Source: Pseudomonadales bacterium (GTDB lineage Bacteria; Pseudomonadota; Gammaproteobacteria; Pseudomonadales; Halieaceae). Taken from it: a DNA stretch of 64,000 bases. A program made the position numbers and the translations under genes. The stretch spans positions 1-64,000 of the forward strand of contig JACKNU010000004.1 in the NCBI GenBank assembly GCA_024234675.1, written 5' to 3'. Below are positions 15,844 through 24,812 of the stretch, piece by piece (the stretch's first letter is position 1; each line of letters starts with the position of its first letter). Below the pieces are notes generated by a model, which worked only from the letters and a program-made list of their open reading frames with translations, was not told the DNA's origin and ran no database searches.

Positions 15844-15907
15844 CGATAGGGTATTAGCCTATACACCCTTAGCAGGGGTGCGCCTTCAGCCACTCGGCCA
15901 GCTCTCC
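15817..15907 (-). tRNA. tRNA-Ser(GCU)
   Basis: A 91-nt class II tRNA. The acceptor stem pairs GGAGAG with CTCTCC, the discriminator is G, and CCA is encoded. The D arm has GGCCGAGTGGCTGAAGGC, the anticodon loop CTGCTAA gives anticodon GCU, the long variable arm typical of tRNA-Ser follows, and the T loop is GGTTCGAATCC. It decodes AGC/AGU serine codons. It lies next to csrA as in Pseudomonas, and its 3' end is the island's attachment site. Confidence 0.97.
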
Positions 15908-16070
15908 GTTAACTTTGCATCGAGGTTTTAACGGTAAACGCTGTCCAGCGGGTTACCAGTTTCCCGCTACTGCGCTCCTCGATTTCCAGGCCGCAATTGC
16001 CGCCACCGGAAGCGCGGCATGATACCACAACCAGTGTAAATTCAAAGTGATGGGGCCGCGGCCGGCGCGA

Positions 16071-16265
16071 TTATTCCTGCCTGGGTGCGTCGTCCGCCGC
16101 CGGATCCTCCTGGATACGGTTGTAGATTTCCTCGCGGTGTACGGCGACATCCTTGGGTGCATTGACGCCAATACGCACCTGGTTGCCCTTTACACCCAGT
16201 ACGGTCACGGTAATCTCGTCGCCCACCATGAGCGACTCACCGACCCTGCGTGTCAAAATCAGCAT
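16071..16265 (-). CDS. csrA: Carbon storage regulator CsrA
   Basis: A 64-residue RNA-binding dimer that binds GGA motifs in mRNA leaders to control translation and stability. The family core is complete: MLILTRRVGESLMVGDEITV, then GVKGNQVRIGVNAPKDVAVHREEI, including the conserved Arg44-type residue in VHREE. The C-terminal tail (DPAADDAPRQE) is variable in the family. It lies between lysC and tRNA-Ser, the usual pseudomonad-type order. Confidence 0.97.
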   Translation of the reverse strand: MLILTRRVGESLMVGDEITVTVLGVKGNQVRIGVNAPKDVAVHREEIYNRIQEDPAADDAPRQE

Positions 16266-16446
16266 AAGTCCTTTTCTCCCATCATGTGTCTGTTGTGTGG
16301 CCCTACAAACACACGACAGTAAACTGGCCGGCTCCTTACTTACCGGCCACCCTCCTTCGGCTTTCTTATAGTTGTAGCCGATACCGTTGAAAACGCAATG
16401 CGCGCAAACACAGCCTGCTTTTACATCAGGCCGCGAAGTTCAGCCC

Positions 16447-17688
16447 TTAGGCAGCACTTTCGTCCTGTGGTTCCCTATCCAGGCCAAAAGACGAGTGCAA
16501 GGCGCGCACCGCGAGTTCCAGGTACTTTTCTTCTATGATTACCGATATCTTGATCTCGGACGTGGTGATCATCTGTATATTGACTCCCACATCCGCCAGC
16601 GCCGCGAACATCTGGCTGGCCACGCCGGCGTGCGAGCGCATGCCCACGCCCACCACGGACACCTTGGCTATTTTGCGGTCGCTGCGTACTTCCCGGGCGT
16701 TGATGGAGGTCGCCACGTCTTTCAGCACGTCTTCTGCGCGCGGCAGGTCGGTACGGCTGACGGTGAAACTGAAGTCCGTGTGACCGTCATCGCCGGCGTT
16801 CTGGACGATGACGTCCACTTCTATATTGGCCTCGCCGATGGGGCCGAGGATTTTGTACGCCACGCCGGGCATGTCCGGCACGCCCACCACGGTAAGCTTG
16901 GCCTCGTCCCGGTTAAAGGCGATACCCGCGATTGTCGGTGTTTCCATCTGGTCCGCATCCTCCAGCGTAATAAGTGTACCGGGGCCTTCCTCGAAGCTGT
17001 GCAGCACCCGCAGCGGCACCTGGTATTTGCCGGCAAATTCCACCGCGCGAATTTGCAGCACCTTGGAGCCCATGCTGGCCATTTCCAGCATTTCCTCGAA
17101 GGTGATCCGATCCAGCCGGCGGGCGCCGTCCACGACCCGGGGATCGGTGGTGTAGACACCGTCGACATCGGTATAGATCTGGCACTCATCGGCCTTCAGG
17201 GCCGCGGCCAGGGCGACCGCGGTGGTGTCCGAGCCGCCGCGACCCAGGGTGGTGATATTGCCGTGCTCGTCCACGCCCTGGAAGCCCGCCACCACCAGCA
17301 CATAGCCTTCCTCCAGGCCAGCGTGCAGGCGCTGGTTATCGATCTCGCGGATGCGCGCCTTGGTGTGGGCGTTGTCGGTGAGAATGCGCACCTGGCTACC
17401 GGTATAGGACTTGGCTTTCACACCGCGCTTGTCCAGGGCCATGCTCAGCAGGGCGGTGGTCACCTGCTCGCCGGTAGAGATCAGCGCGTCCATTTCCCGC
17501 GGCACCGGGCGCTCCTGCACCTCGTGGGCCAGGGCGATCAGGCGGTTGGTCTCGCCGCTCATGGCGGAGACCACCACCACCACATCGTGGCCCTCGCGAC
17601 GAAACTTCGCGACTTTCTCGGCCACCTGCTCGATACGGGCTATGGAACCGACCGAGGTACCACCGAATTTTTGAACTATCAGACTCAT
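16447..17688 (-). CDS. lysC: Aspartate kinase
   Basis: A 413-residue aspartokinase catalysing the first step from aspartate to lysine, threonine and methionine. The chosen ATG (17,688) starts MSLIVQKFGGTSVGS, the KFGGTS nucleotide loop; an upstream in-frame start adds only four residues. The kinase core continues with VVVVSAMSGETNRL and GFQGVDEHGNITTLGRGGSDTTAVALA. Two ACT domains follow (about 265-413, VVGVPDMPGVAYKI and VVGVGMRSHAGVASQMF), so feedback control by lysine/threonine is expected. It is monofunctional, with no dehydrogenase domain. It lies about 120 bp from alaS. Confidence 0.97.
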   Translation of the reverse strand: MSLIVQKFGGTSVGSIARIEQVAEKVAKFRREGHDVVVVVSAMSGETNRLIALAHEVQERPVPREMDALISTGEQVTTALLSMALDKRGVKAKSYTGSQVRILTDNAHTKARIREIDNQRLHAGLEEGYVLVVAGFQGVDEHGNITTLGRGGSDTTAVALAAALKADECQIYTDVDGVYTTDPRVVDGARRLDRITFEEMLEMASMGSKVLQIRAVEFAGKYQVPLRVLHSFEEGPGTLITLEDADQMETPTIAGIAFNRDEAKLTVVGVPDMPGVAYKILGPIGEANIEVDVIVQNAGDDGHTDFSFTVSRTDLPRAEDVLKDVATSINAREVRSDRKIAKVSVVGVGMRSHAGVASQMFAALADVGVNIQMITTSEIKISVIIEEKYLELAVRALHSSFGLDREPQDESAA

Positions 17689-17812
17689 GAATTCACGCAA
17701 GACCGGCCGACCGGCCCCTGCCGGGCGCCCGCCAAAAAAGGGGCGCCATTAAACACCAAAGCGGCCAAAAATTAAACAATTTTACCCCGCTGCAGACTGC
17801 CAAAAATCACCA

Positions 17813-20413
17813 TTATTCCAGCACTGAGCCCACCCATGCGGGCACTTCCTTGAGCACCCCAGGCAGGCCCGCGACGTCGCTGCCGCCGCCCTGGGCCATG
17901 TCCGGACGACCGCCGCCCTTGCCTCCCAGGCGCTGGGCGAACTCCCGCATCAGGTCGCCGGCCTTTACCCGGCCGGTCAGGTCGGGGGTGACACCGGCGG
18001 CCAGCGCCACCTTGTCATCGGTGACCGCCGCCAGCAGGATGACGCCACTGCCCAGCTTGTTCTTGCACTGGTCCAGGGTATCGCGAAGGGATTTCGCATC
18101 TGCGCCCTCGACGTTGGCGGCCAGTACCTTGACGCCCGCCACCTCTACCGCGCCGGCCGTCAGGTCCCCGCCGGCGGAACTGGCGAGCTTTTGCTTGAGG
18201 CGGCCGATCTCCTTGTCCAGTTCCCGGTTTTCAGCCCGCAACGCCGCGACTTTGTCGACGACGTTGTCCGGGCTGCCCTTGACCACCTCGCAGACGGCCG
18301 CCAGCCGCTGCTCCACGACGTCGAACAACTCCAGGGCAGCACTGCCCGTGACCGCCTCGATGCGGCGCACCCCCGAGGCGACCCCGGATTCCGCGGTGAC
18401 CCGCAGCAGGCCGATATCACCGGTGCGATCGACGTGTATGCCGCCGCACAGTTCCACCGAGAAATTGTCCTCACCCATGGCCAGCACGCGCACCTCGTCG
18501 CCATACTTCTCGCCAAACAGGGCCATCGCGCCGGCGGCCACCGCATCCTCCATGGACATCAGGCGGGTGCTGACCGCGGTGTTGGCGCGGATCTGGGCAT
18601 TGACCAGTTGCTCTATGGCCTTGAGTTCCCCGGCGCTCACCGCCTGGGGGTGGGAGAAATCGAAACGCAGGCGCTCGGAATCCACCAGCGAGCCCTTCTG
18701 GGTCACATGCTCACCCAGCACCCGGCGCAGGGCCGCGTGCAGCAGGTGGGTAGCGGAGTGATTGCGGCGGATACGCTGGCGCAGGCTGTCGTCAACCTGC
18801 GCCGCCAGGGTATCCCCCACCCTGACGCTGCCCTGCAGCACCTTGACATGGTGCAGGTGCTGATCCGAGCCCTTGGTGGTATCCACCACGTCCAGCCGGG
18901 TGCCGGGACCGCTGAGCTGGCCGCAATCGCCCACCTGGCCGCCGGATTCACCGTAGAAAGGCGTGCTGTCCAGCACCACCACACCGCTTTCATCTGCGGA
19001 CAGGGAGTCGACCTGCCGGCCATCGCGCAGCAAGGCGGTCACCCTGCCCTGCCCGGTCACGCTGTCGTAGCCGGTAAATCGGGTGCTGCCCTCCAGGGTG
19101 AGTACCGAGCTGTAATCCACCTTGAAGCTGCCGCTCTCCTGGGAGCGGGAGCGCTGCCTGGCCATCGCCGCGTCGTAGCCCGCCATGTCCAGGCTGAGGC
19201 CGCGCTCGCGGGCGATATCGTTGGTCAGGTCGGTGGGAAAGCCGTAGGTGTCGTACAGCTTGAAGACCAGTTCCCCCGGTATTTCACTGCCCTGCAGGCC
19301 GGCCAGCGCCTCGTCGAGAATCTGCATGCCGTTGTCCAGGGTCTTGGCAAACTGTTCTTCCTCCGCCAGCAGGGCCTGCTCCACCTGCGTCTGCCTGGCG
19401 ACCAGTTCCGGGTAGGCATCGCCCATCTGCTGGGCCAGGGTGGCCACCAGCCGGTGGAAGAACGGCCCGCTGGCGCCCAGCTTGTTGCCGTGGCGCACCG
19501 CGCGGCGAATAATGCGGCGCAGCACATAGCCGCGGCCCTCGTTGCCGGGCAGCACGCCGTCGACGATCAGGAACGCACAGGAGCGGATGTGGTCGGCGAT
19601 CACCCGCAGGGAGTTGTGTTCAAGGTCCCGCACCCCGAGGATGTCGGCCGCGGACTTGATCAGCGCCTGGAACAGGTCAATTTCGTAGTTGCTGTGCACG
19701 CCCTGCATCACCGCGGCGATGCGCTCCAGCCCCATGCCGGTATCTACCGAGGGGCTGGGCAGCGGGTGCAGTTCGCCGGCGGCGTCGCGGTTGAACTGCA
19801 TGAACACCAGGTTCCAGATCTCGATGTAGCGATCCAGGTCGTCGCCTTCACTGCCGGGGGGGCCGCCGGGCACGTCCGGACCGTGGTCGTAGAACAGCTC
19901 GGAACAGGGGCCGCAGGGGCCGGTATCGCCCATCTGCCAGAAGTTGTCCTCGTCCAGGCGCGAGAAGCGCTCGGGGCTGACCCCGATTTCCTTGAGCCAG
20001 ATATCGGCGGCCTCGTCATCGGAAATGTGCACCGTCACCCACAACCTCTCCGGCGGCAGCCCCATGACGTCGGTGAGAAAGGTCCAGGCGAACTGGATCG
20101 CCTCGCGCTTGAAATAATCGCCAAAGCTGAAGTTGCCCAGCATCTCGAAAAAGGTGTGGTGGCGGGCGGTGTAACCCACGTTTTCCAGGTCGTTGTGCTT
20201 GCCGCCAGCGCGCACGCAGCGCTGGCTGCTGGCCGCCCGCACATAGGGCCGCGGGTCGGTGCCCAGGAAGGTATCCTTGAACTGGTTCATCCCCGCGTTG
20301 GTGAACAGCAGGGTCGGGTCATTGGCGGGCACCAGCGAGCTGCTGGGCACCCGGGTATGGCCCTGCTGTTCAAAAAAGGCGAGGAAGGCCTCGCGTATTT
20401 CCACGGTCTTCAT
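17813..20413 (-). CDS. alaS: Alanyl-tRNA synthetase
   Basis: An 866-residue class II synthetase charging tRNA-Ala, close to the usual 875. The catalytic core opens with EIREAFLAFFEQQGHTRVPS and includes class II motif 2 around NVGYTARHHTFFEMLGNFSFG. The editing domain has its zinc motif HSATHLLHAALRRVLG and the partner CGGIHVDRTGDIG. The C-terminal part (about 720-866) has a coiled coil and the glycine-rich GGKGGGRPDMAQGGG tail of the C-Ala domain. It starts the alaS-lysC-csrA run. Intact. Confidence 0.98.
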   Translation of the reverse strand: MKTVEIREAFLAFFEQQGHTRVPSSSLVPANDPTLLFTNAGMNQFKDTFLGTDPRPYVRAASSQRCVRAGGKHNDLENVGYTARHHTFFEMLGNFSFGDYFKREAIQFAWTFLTDVMGLPPERLWVTVHISDDEAADIWLKEIGVSPERFSRLDEDNFWQMGDTGPCGPCSELFYDHGPDVPGGPPGSEGDDLDRYIEIWNLVFMQFNRDAAGELHPLPSPSVDTGMGLERIAAVMQGVHSNYEIDLFQALIKSAADILGVRDLEHNSLRVIADHIRSCAFLIVDGVLPGNEGRGYVLRRIIRRAVRHGNKLGASGPFFHRLVATLAQQMGDAYPELVARQTQVEQALLAEEEQFAKTLDNGMQILDEALAGLQGSEIPGELVFKLYDTYGFPTDLTNDIARERGLSLDMAGYDAAMARQRSRSQESGSFKVDYSSVLTLEGSTRFTGYDSVTGQGRVTALLRDGRQVDSLSADESGVVVLDSTPFYGESGGQVGDCGQLSGPGTRLDVVDTTKGSDQHLHHVKVLQGSVRVGDTLAAQVDDSLRQRIRRNHSATHLLHAALRRVLGEHVTQKGSLVDSERLRFDFSHPQAVSAGELKAIEQLVNAQIRANTAVSTRLMSMEDAVAAGAMALFGEKYGDEVRVLAMGEDNFSVELCGGIHVDRTGDIGLLRVTAESGVASGVRRIEAVTGSAALELFDVVEQRLAAVCEVVKGSPDNVVDKVAALRAENRELDKEIGRLKQKLASSAGGDLTAGAVEVAGVKVLAANVEGADAKSLRDTLDQCKNKLGSGVILLAAVTDDKVALAAGVTPDLTGRVKAGDLMREFAQRLGGKGGGRPDMAQGGGSDVAGLPGVLKEVPAWVGSVLE

Positions 20414-20451
20414 AGGCTGTCTCGATTATGGAATGGCGCTGGGCGCGGGGC

Positions 20452-20799
20452 CTAGCCGGCCATATGTCCTTCGGCGAAGGTTGTTCCCGCGATAATGTGC
20501 AGGTGCAAATGGAACACGGTCTGGCCCGCACCGGAACCGTTGTTGATGATCAGGCGAAACGCATCCGCCACGCCCAGCTGCTCCGCCACCTTGCCGGCGG
20601 CCAGCAACAGGTGCCCCAGCAGGGCCTGGTCGTCCCGTTGCGCATCCACCAGCCGGGGGATACCGCGCCTGGGAATAACCAGCACATGCACCGGTGCCTG
20701 GGGGTTGACGTCCCGGATGGCGATGCAGTGCTCGTCCTCGTAGAGAAACTCGCTGGGGATCTCGCCGCTGACGATCTTGCCAAATATGGTATCGGACAT
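20452..20799 (-). CDS. hinT: HIT-family nucleotide hydrolase (HinT-like)
   Basis: A 115-residue purine nucleoside phosphoramidase-like protein. The histidine triad is HLHLHI near residues 100-105, and the N-terminal pattern TIFGKIVSGEIPSEFLYEDE matches bacterial HinT. The ATG at 20,799 lies 2 bp after the stop of the Trm112-like gene, so the two form an operon. A longer open frame upstream belongs to that gene's sequence in another frame. Confidence 0.95.
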   Translation of the reverse strand: MSDTIFGKIVSGEIPSEFLYEDEHCIAIRDVNPQAPVHVLVIPRRGIPRLVDAQRDDQALLGHLLLAAGKVAEQLGVADAFRLIINNGSGAGQTVFHLHLHIIAGTTFAEGHMAG

Positions 20800-20801
20800 G
20801 C

Positions 20802-20987
20802 TTACCCCAGCTTCTCGTCTGCGGTCAGCTGGCGCGCCTCGCTCTCGAGCATGACCGGAATGCCGTCCCGCACCGGGTAGGCCAGGCCGCTGGCCTTGCA
20901 CACCAGCTCGTCTTTCTCGCGGTCGTACTCCAGGGGCGCCTTGGTAACCGGGCACACCAGGATACTGAGTAACTTCTTGTCTATCAT
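20802..20987 (-). CDS. Trm112-family (YcaR-like) protein
   Basis: A 61-residue protein starting MIDKKLLSILVCPVTKAPLE. The first CP of the family's zinc-ribbon-like motif (CPVTK) is kept and one more Cys occurs in VCKASGLAYPVRDGIPVML. Family members are small chaperone-like partners of methyltransferases, and in bacteria the gene often sits near lpxK/kdsB. Here it is paired with the HIT gene, 2 bp apart. It is encoded at the end of a long unrelated open frame, so its real start must be set at 20,987. Confidence 0.92.
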   Translation of the reverse strand: MIDKKLLSILVCPVTKAPLEYDREKDELVCKASGLAYPVRDGIPVMLESEARQLTADEKLG

Positions 20988-21034
20988 TACCGCCTCGAGC
21001 AGCTGAAAAAGAGAGGCGACATTATACGGGATTT

Positions 21035-21883
21035 TCAGGGCATGGGCATGGGTTTGGGCATAGGGGGGGCCAGTAATTGCGGGTCTATGCGCTCCTCGCG
21101 CCAGTTCATGCGCCAGTCCAGGTGGGGCCCCGTGGCGCGCCCGGTGGCACCCACCGCGCCGATAATATCCCCGGCCTGCAGTTCGTCGCCCACCTGCACC
21201 GATACCTCGCTCATGTGCAGGAAGCTGGAGGACAGCCGGTAGCCGTGATCCAGGATCACCGTGCCCCCGGAAAAATACAGGTCCGGCTCGGCCAGGGTCA
21301 CCCTGCCGGCGGCGGGCGCCCGTACGATGGTGCCGGTAGGCACTGCCACATCCACGCCGAAGTGGGGCCGGCGTGGCTCGCCGTTGTAGAAGCGCTGGCT
21401 GCCGTAAACACCGGAAATGGGACCCTCCACCGGCCACACGAACCCCGCCAGCACGCTGTTGAGCAGGTCGGGACGCGCCAGCTTCGGGGCCCGGGCATTG
21501 GCGACCAGCGTCGCCTCCCGCCTGATCCGCTCCAGTTCCTCGGGCGGGGGCGTAACGGTTTTCTGCGGTACGCCCTCTACCCTCTGGATCTGGTACTCCC
21601 GGCGCGCCACCTGCAGGGTCTCGCGGCAGGACTGCGCGCCACTCACCACCAGTTCGGCGCTGGCCGCGGCATCGCGGCCGAAACCGGCAAAGGTGGTGCC
21701 GTCGGCCAGCACATCCAACTGCTCGCCATCCAGGGTAACCACGCTGCCCGGCGCCACCTTGCCCCAGATAAACCCGCCCTGCTGCAGCGAACCATCGAAC
21801 TGCAGGCACGCGCCCAGCGCCAGCGGGGACGCCGCCAGCGCCATCACAACCGCCGCCAGAGCGCTGCAATGCTTCATTCTCAC
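21035..21883 (-). CDS. M23/LytM-family peptidase, periplasmic
   Basis: A 282-residue exported metallopeptidase-type protein acting on peptidoglycan cross-links. The signal peptide ends near PLALGA (residue 25). A beta-rich N-terminal domain precedes the LytM domain: GVYGSQRFYNGEPRRPHFGVDVAVP carries the first zinc ligands (HxxxD), and GPHLDWRMNW has the HxD-type third-ligand motif. The expected second His is in SFLHMSE. All zinc ligands seem present, so it is probably active rather than an activator-only LytM. A second in-frame Met at residue 3 could also be the start. It is divergent from greB. Confidence 0.9.
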   Translation of the reverse strand: MRMKHCSALAAVVMALAASPLALGACLQFDGSLQQGGFIWGKVAPGSVVTLDGEQLDVLADGTTFAGFGRDAAASAELVVSGAQSCRETLQVARREYQIQRVEGVPQKTVTPPPEELERIRREATLVANARAPKLARPDLLNSVLAGFVWPVEGPISGVYGSQRFYNGEPRRPHFGVDVAVPTGTIVRAPAAGRVTLAEPDLYFSGGTVILDHGYRLSSSFLHMSEVSVQVGDELQAGDIIGAVGATGRATGPHLDWRMNWREERIDPQLLAPPMPKPMPMP

Positions 21884-21952
21884 TACCTCGTAACAACCGA
21901 AATGTTCCCGGGGGATATGGTAACCGCCCGGGCGCCGTTACAATAGCGCCCC

Positions 21953-22456
21953 ATGAGCAGATACCGACCACCGCGCCGCCGCGGCTCCGCCTATATCACC
22001 CCCGAGGGCGAACAGCGCCTGCGCGCGGAACTGCACCAGCTATGGAAGGTGGAGCGCCCGCAGGTGACCAGCGCCGTGCACGAGGCCGCCAAGAACGGCG
22101 ACCGCTCGGAGAACGGCGACTACATCTACGGCAAGCGCCGGCTGCGGGAAATCGACTCCCGGGTGCGCTTTCTCAACAAGCGCCTGGAGGAACTCAAGGT
22201 CATAGACCGCCCCCCGGACAATACCGACAAGATCTATTTCGGCGCCTGGGTAAACCTGGAGGACGAGGCCGGCGAGGAGCGGCGCTGGCGGATCGTGGGG
22301 CCCGATGAGTTCGACCTGGGTCGGGGCCTGCTGAGCATGGATTCTCCCATGGCCCGCTCACTGCTGGGCAAGGGCGTGGACGATGAGATCACCGTGCACA
22401 GCCCATCCGGGGAAAAGACCTACTACGTGACCGCCATCAGCTATTCCCCGAACTAG
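21953..22456 (+). CDS. greB: Transcription elongation factor GreB
   Basis: A 167-residue factor that enters the RNA polymerase secondary channel and stimulates cleavage of backtracked RNA. The N-terminal coiled coil holds the acidic tip NGDRSENGDYIYGKRRLREID with its two catalytic-type carboxylates. The basic RRLREIDSRVRFLNKRLE stretch and the long length indicate GreB rather than GreA. The C-terminal FKBP-like domain ends SPSGEKTYYVTAISY. The very basic start (MSRYRPPRRRG) is usual for this branch. Confidence 0.95.
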   Translation: MSRYRPPRRRGSAYITPEGEQRLRAELHQLWKVERPQVTSAVHEAAKNGDRSENGDYIYGKRRLREIDSRVRFLNKRLEELKVIDRPPDNTDKIYFGAWVNLEDEAGEERRWRIVGPDEFDLGRGLLSMDSPMARSLLGKGVDDEITVHSPSGEKTYYVTAISYSPN

Positions 22457-22471
22457 CCAGCGGGGACAGGC

Positions 22472-24595
22472 TCAGAAACTCCACTGGAAGCCCACCGAAG
22501 CGGTGCGCGGTTTGTTGGGCCGGGCACCATCGGGCTGGCGGGCGACGATGCGCTGCTCATCGAACACGTTCTCGACCTTGAGGTACACCACCGCGGTCTC
22601 GTACACCGGGTAGCGGCTGATGTAATCCAGCACCCACAAATCCTCTGTTCTGTCGTAGCGGTCGCCGCCGTTGTTGCAGCCCACCCGGGTGCACATCTCA
22701 TCGGTGTAGCGCGCCACGGCGTAGTTATTCCAGCCATTGGCAGCCTCCAGGCCCAGGCGCAGGCTGAAGGTATTGTCGGGAATAGCCGCCAGCCGGTCCC
22801 CCTCGCTGAATCCCGTCACCGGGTTATCGCGGCTGATGGTCGCGTCGGTATAGGTGTACATCAGGTCCACAGGCAGGGTGAAGCCGCCCAGCGCCAGGCT
22901 GCTGCCCACCTGCAGTTCCAGGCCGCGGATTTCCGCTTTGCCGGTGTTGAAGGAGCCGGAAGTAGCGCCGTTGCTGCAGGGGCTGGCATTGGAGCAGTAC
23001 TCCGCCTTGTCGTTGAAATCACTGTAGAAGCCAACCGCCTCCACGAACCAGCTGCCGCGATAGCGCAGGCCGGCCTCGTAGTTGGTGCTGGTCTCGGGAT
23101 CCTCGTTTTCCTGCGCCCCGCCTCCCAGCGGCGAGAACCCCTCGTGCATCCCCGCCAACAGTTGCCAGTCGTCGGCCAGGTCGTAGGTGAAGGAAACGCC
23201 CGGCAACCACTGGTCGCTGTCATTGCTGCGCTTGCTCCGCAACTCGACCCGCCCGGGGTCGGCGTACTCCTTGCGTTCGGAGCTCACATCCTCGTAGCGC
23301 AGGGCGAGGTTCAGCAGCAGCGCATCGCTGACCTGCCAGCTGTCCACCGCCCAGAAACTCAGGGCCTCGGCGGACTCCTTGCGATTGTTGCCGCCGGTGG
23401 GGCGCACGGTGGAGACATACTCCAGCTTGCCATCGACCTGGTCGTATACCTCCACCGGCTGGAAGCGATCCATCTCATCCTTGTGGGGCCGCCCGCCCAG
23501 GGCGAGCTGGTGATTGCCCAGCGCGATATCGAAATTGACGTCCAGGCCATAGGATTCGTAGTGGCGATTGTTGTGCGTGTAATTGAGCCCGTAGGCGTCC
23601 ACAGTGCCGGCCAGCACGCCCTCGGCCTCGGCGTCGCCCGCATTGGCCGCATCCACCAGCGCGCCGCCCCCGGCCAGCTTGAACCAGTCCCGGGAGAACT
23701 TGTTGTAATAGGCCGTGGTGGTCATGACGACCTGGTCGTTCAGCGCCACCTGGTACACGGCGTTGTAGCCCTCGTGATCGTTTTCCATCTTGTCGATCAA
23801 CGACAGTCCGTAACGACGGTCGGGGTCGCGATCGAAATCGACGTCGGTGAGCCCGAGGTAGGTCTCGTCGGAATCTTCCGAGGAGTACTGCGCCTTGAGC
23901 AGCACGCTCTGGCGCTCCCCCTGCCAGCTCAGCTTGGCCACGTAGTCCTGGATCTGGAAGCCGGTGTCGGCGCTGGAGCGATCGATATCCTTGAAGCCGT
24001 CGCTGCGCCGCTGGGCCGTCTCCAGCAGGGCCCCGAACTGGCCGCTGCGCAGTCCGTAGCTGGCCAGCATGTCCATCTCGTTGTTCTGGCCATAGGCCAG
24101 GTCCAGCTGCCCGGCGTTGCTCTCGGGTATGGGGGTGGAGACCAGGTTGACGACGCCACCCGTGGTCTGCGGGCCGTAGCGCAGCAACGGTGCCCCCTTG
24201 AGTACCTCGATGGACTGCATGCGCAGGGTGGTCGGAAAATAATAGGCCTCGGGGTTCGAGTAGGGTGCCGGGGCAATCAGCACCCCGTCCTCCATCAGGG
24301 TGATGCGAGCGGAGCGCTCCGAGGTGGCGCCGCGAATACCGATGTTGGGGCGCAGGCCGTAGCCATCCTCTTCCATGATATAGACGCCGGGCACGGTTTT
24401 GAGCAGCTGGTTGATATCCCCGGTGGCCTCGATCATCATCTGCTCGTGGTCGATGACCGATCCCGTGCCGGTCAGGGCTCTGGCATCGTCGGTGGTACCG
24501 ACAATGGTCATTTCCTCGAGTATCCCGTCCGCCGCCAGGGCCCCGGTGCTGCCCACCAGTGCCGCCAATGCCGTCGCAAGTATCCGCCTGTTCAC
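22472..24595 (-). CDS. TonB-dependent outer-membrane receptor (FecA-like)
   Basis: A 707-residue receptor importing iron complexes or other scarce nutrients. The signal peptide ends at GALAA and a short TonB-box-like start (EEMTIVG) follows. The plug domain has TGDINQLLKTVPGVYIMEED, GLRPNIGIRGATSERSARIT and IEVLKGAPLLRYGPQTTGGVVN. The 22-strand barrel ends in the aromatic terminal strand TASVGFQWSF. Sequence style around APAPYSNPEAYYFP is that of FecA-like ferric-citrate/siderophore receptors. No signalling extension is present. A possible Fur box lies upstream. Confidence 0.92.
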   Translation of the reverse strand: MNRRILATALAALVGSTGALAADGILEEMTIVGTTDDARALTGTGSVIDHEQMMIEATGDINQLLKTVPGVYIMEEDGYGLRPNIGIRGATSERSARITLMEDGVLIAPAPYSNPEAYYFPTTLRMQSIEVLKGAPLLRYGPQTTGGVVNLVSTPIPESNAGQLDLAYGQNNEMDMLASYGLRSGQFGALLETAQRRSDGFKDIDRSSADTGFQIQDYVAKLSWQGERQSVLLKAQYSSEDSDETYLGLTDVDFDRDPDRRYGLSLIDKMENDHEGYNAVYQVALNDQVVMTTTAYYNKFSRDWFKLAGGGALVDAANAGDAEAEGVLAGTVDAYGLNYTHNNRHYESYGLDVNFDIALGNHQLALGGRPHKDEMDRFQPVEVYDQVDGKLEYVSTVRPTGGNNRKESAEALSFWAVDSWQVSDALLLNLALRYEDVSSERKEYADPGRVELRSKRSNDSDQWLPGVSFTYDLADDWQLLAGMHEGFSPLGGGAQENEDPETSTNYEAGLRYRGSWFVEAVGFYSDFNDKAEYCSNASPCSNGATSGSFNTGKAEIRGLELQVGSSLALGGFTLPVDLMYTYTDATISRDNPVTGFSEGDRLAAIPDNTFSLRLGLEAANGWNNYAVARYTDEMCTRVGCNNGGDRYDRTEDLWVLDYISRYPVYETAVVYLKVENVFDEQRIVARQPDGARPNKPRTASVGFQWSF

Positions 24596-24697
24596 ATGTC
24601 CCCCTGAGTCACTGCACGATTATGGCGCCTGCCTGATCCCGGACAGCCGCCACCCAAAAGGGAATAATAGTGATAACGTTTCTTATTTACAATATTT

Positions 24698-24716
24698 AAT
24701 GAGATTTGTTCTTATT
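24698..24716. promoter_or_regulatory. Possible Fur box upstream of the TonB receptor
   Basis: AATGAGATTTGTTCTTATT matches the classic 19-bp Fur pattern (AATGANAAT-N-ATTNTCATT) at all but three defined positions. It lies about 100 bp upstream of the receptor start, in an AT-rich promoter region. This would explain iron-repressed expression. Confidence 0.5.
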
Positions 24717-24746
24717 GGTGCCTCATGCAGCCTGTACGCCAGACAC

Positions 24747-24778
24747 AAAAAAGCCGGGACCCCTAGCGGGGCCCCGGC
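24747..24778 (-). terminator. Rho-independent terminator of the lipoprotein gene
   Basis: On the minus strand an 11-bp GC-rich stem (24,753-24,763 with 24,768-24,778, one G-U pair, loop of 4) is followed by six T. It lies 35 bp after the stop of the lipoprotein gene and before the receptor promoter. Confidence 0.88.
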
Positions 24779-24812
24779 TCGTCTACCAGGTGCCGGCTAG
24801 CCGCCGGCCTGC

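Noticed and set aside
18191..20455. Long plus-strand open frame opposite alaS (754 codons), and similar ones opposite lysC, the TonB receptor, the lipoprotein and dnaE (904 codons)
   Set aside because: All are antisense shadows of high-GC genes: low-complexity His/Gln/Gly/Arg-rich translations, no family motifs, no ribosome sites.
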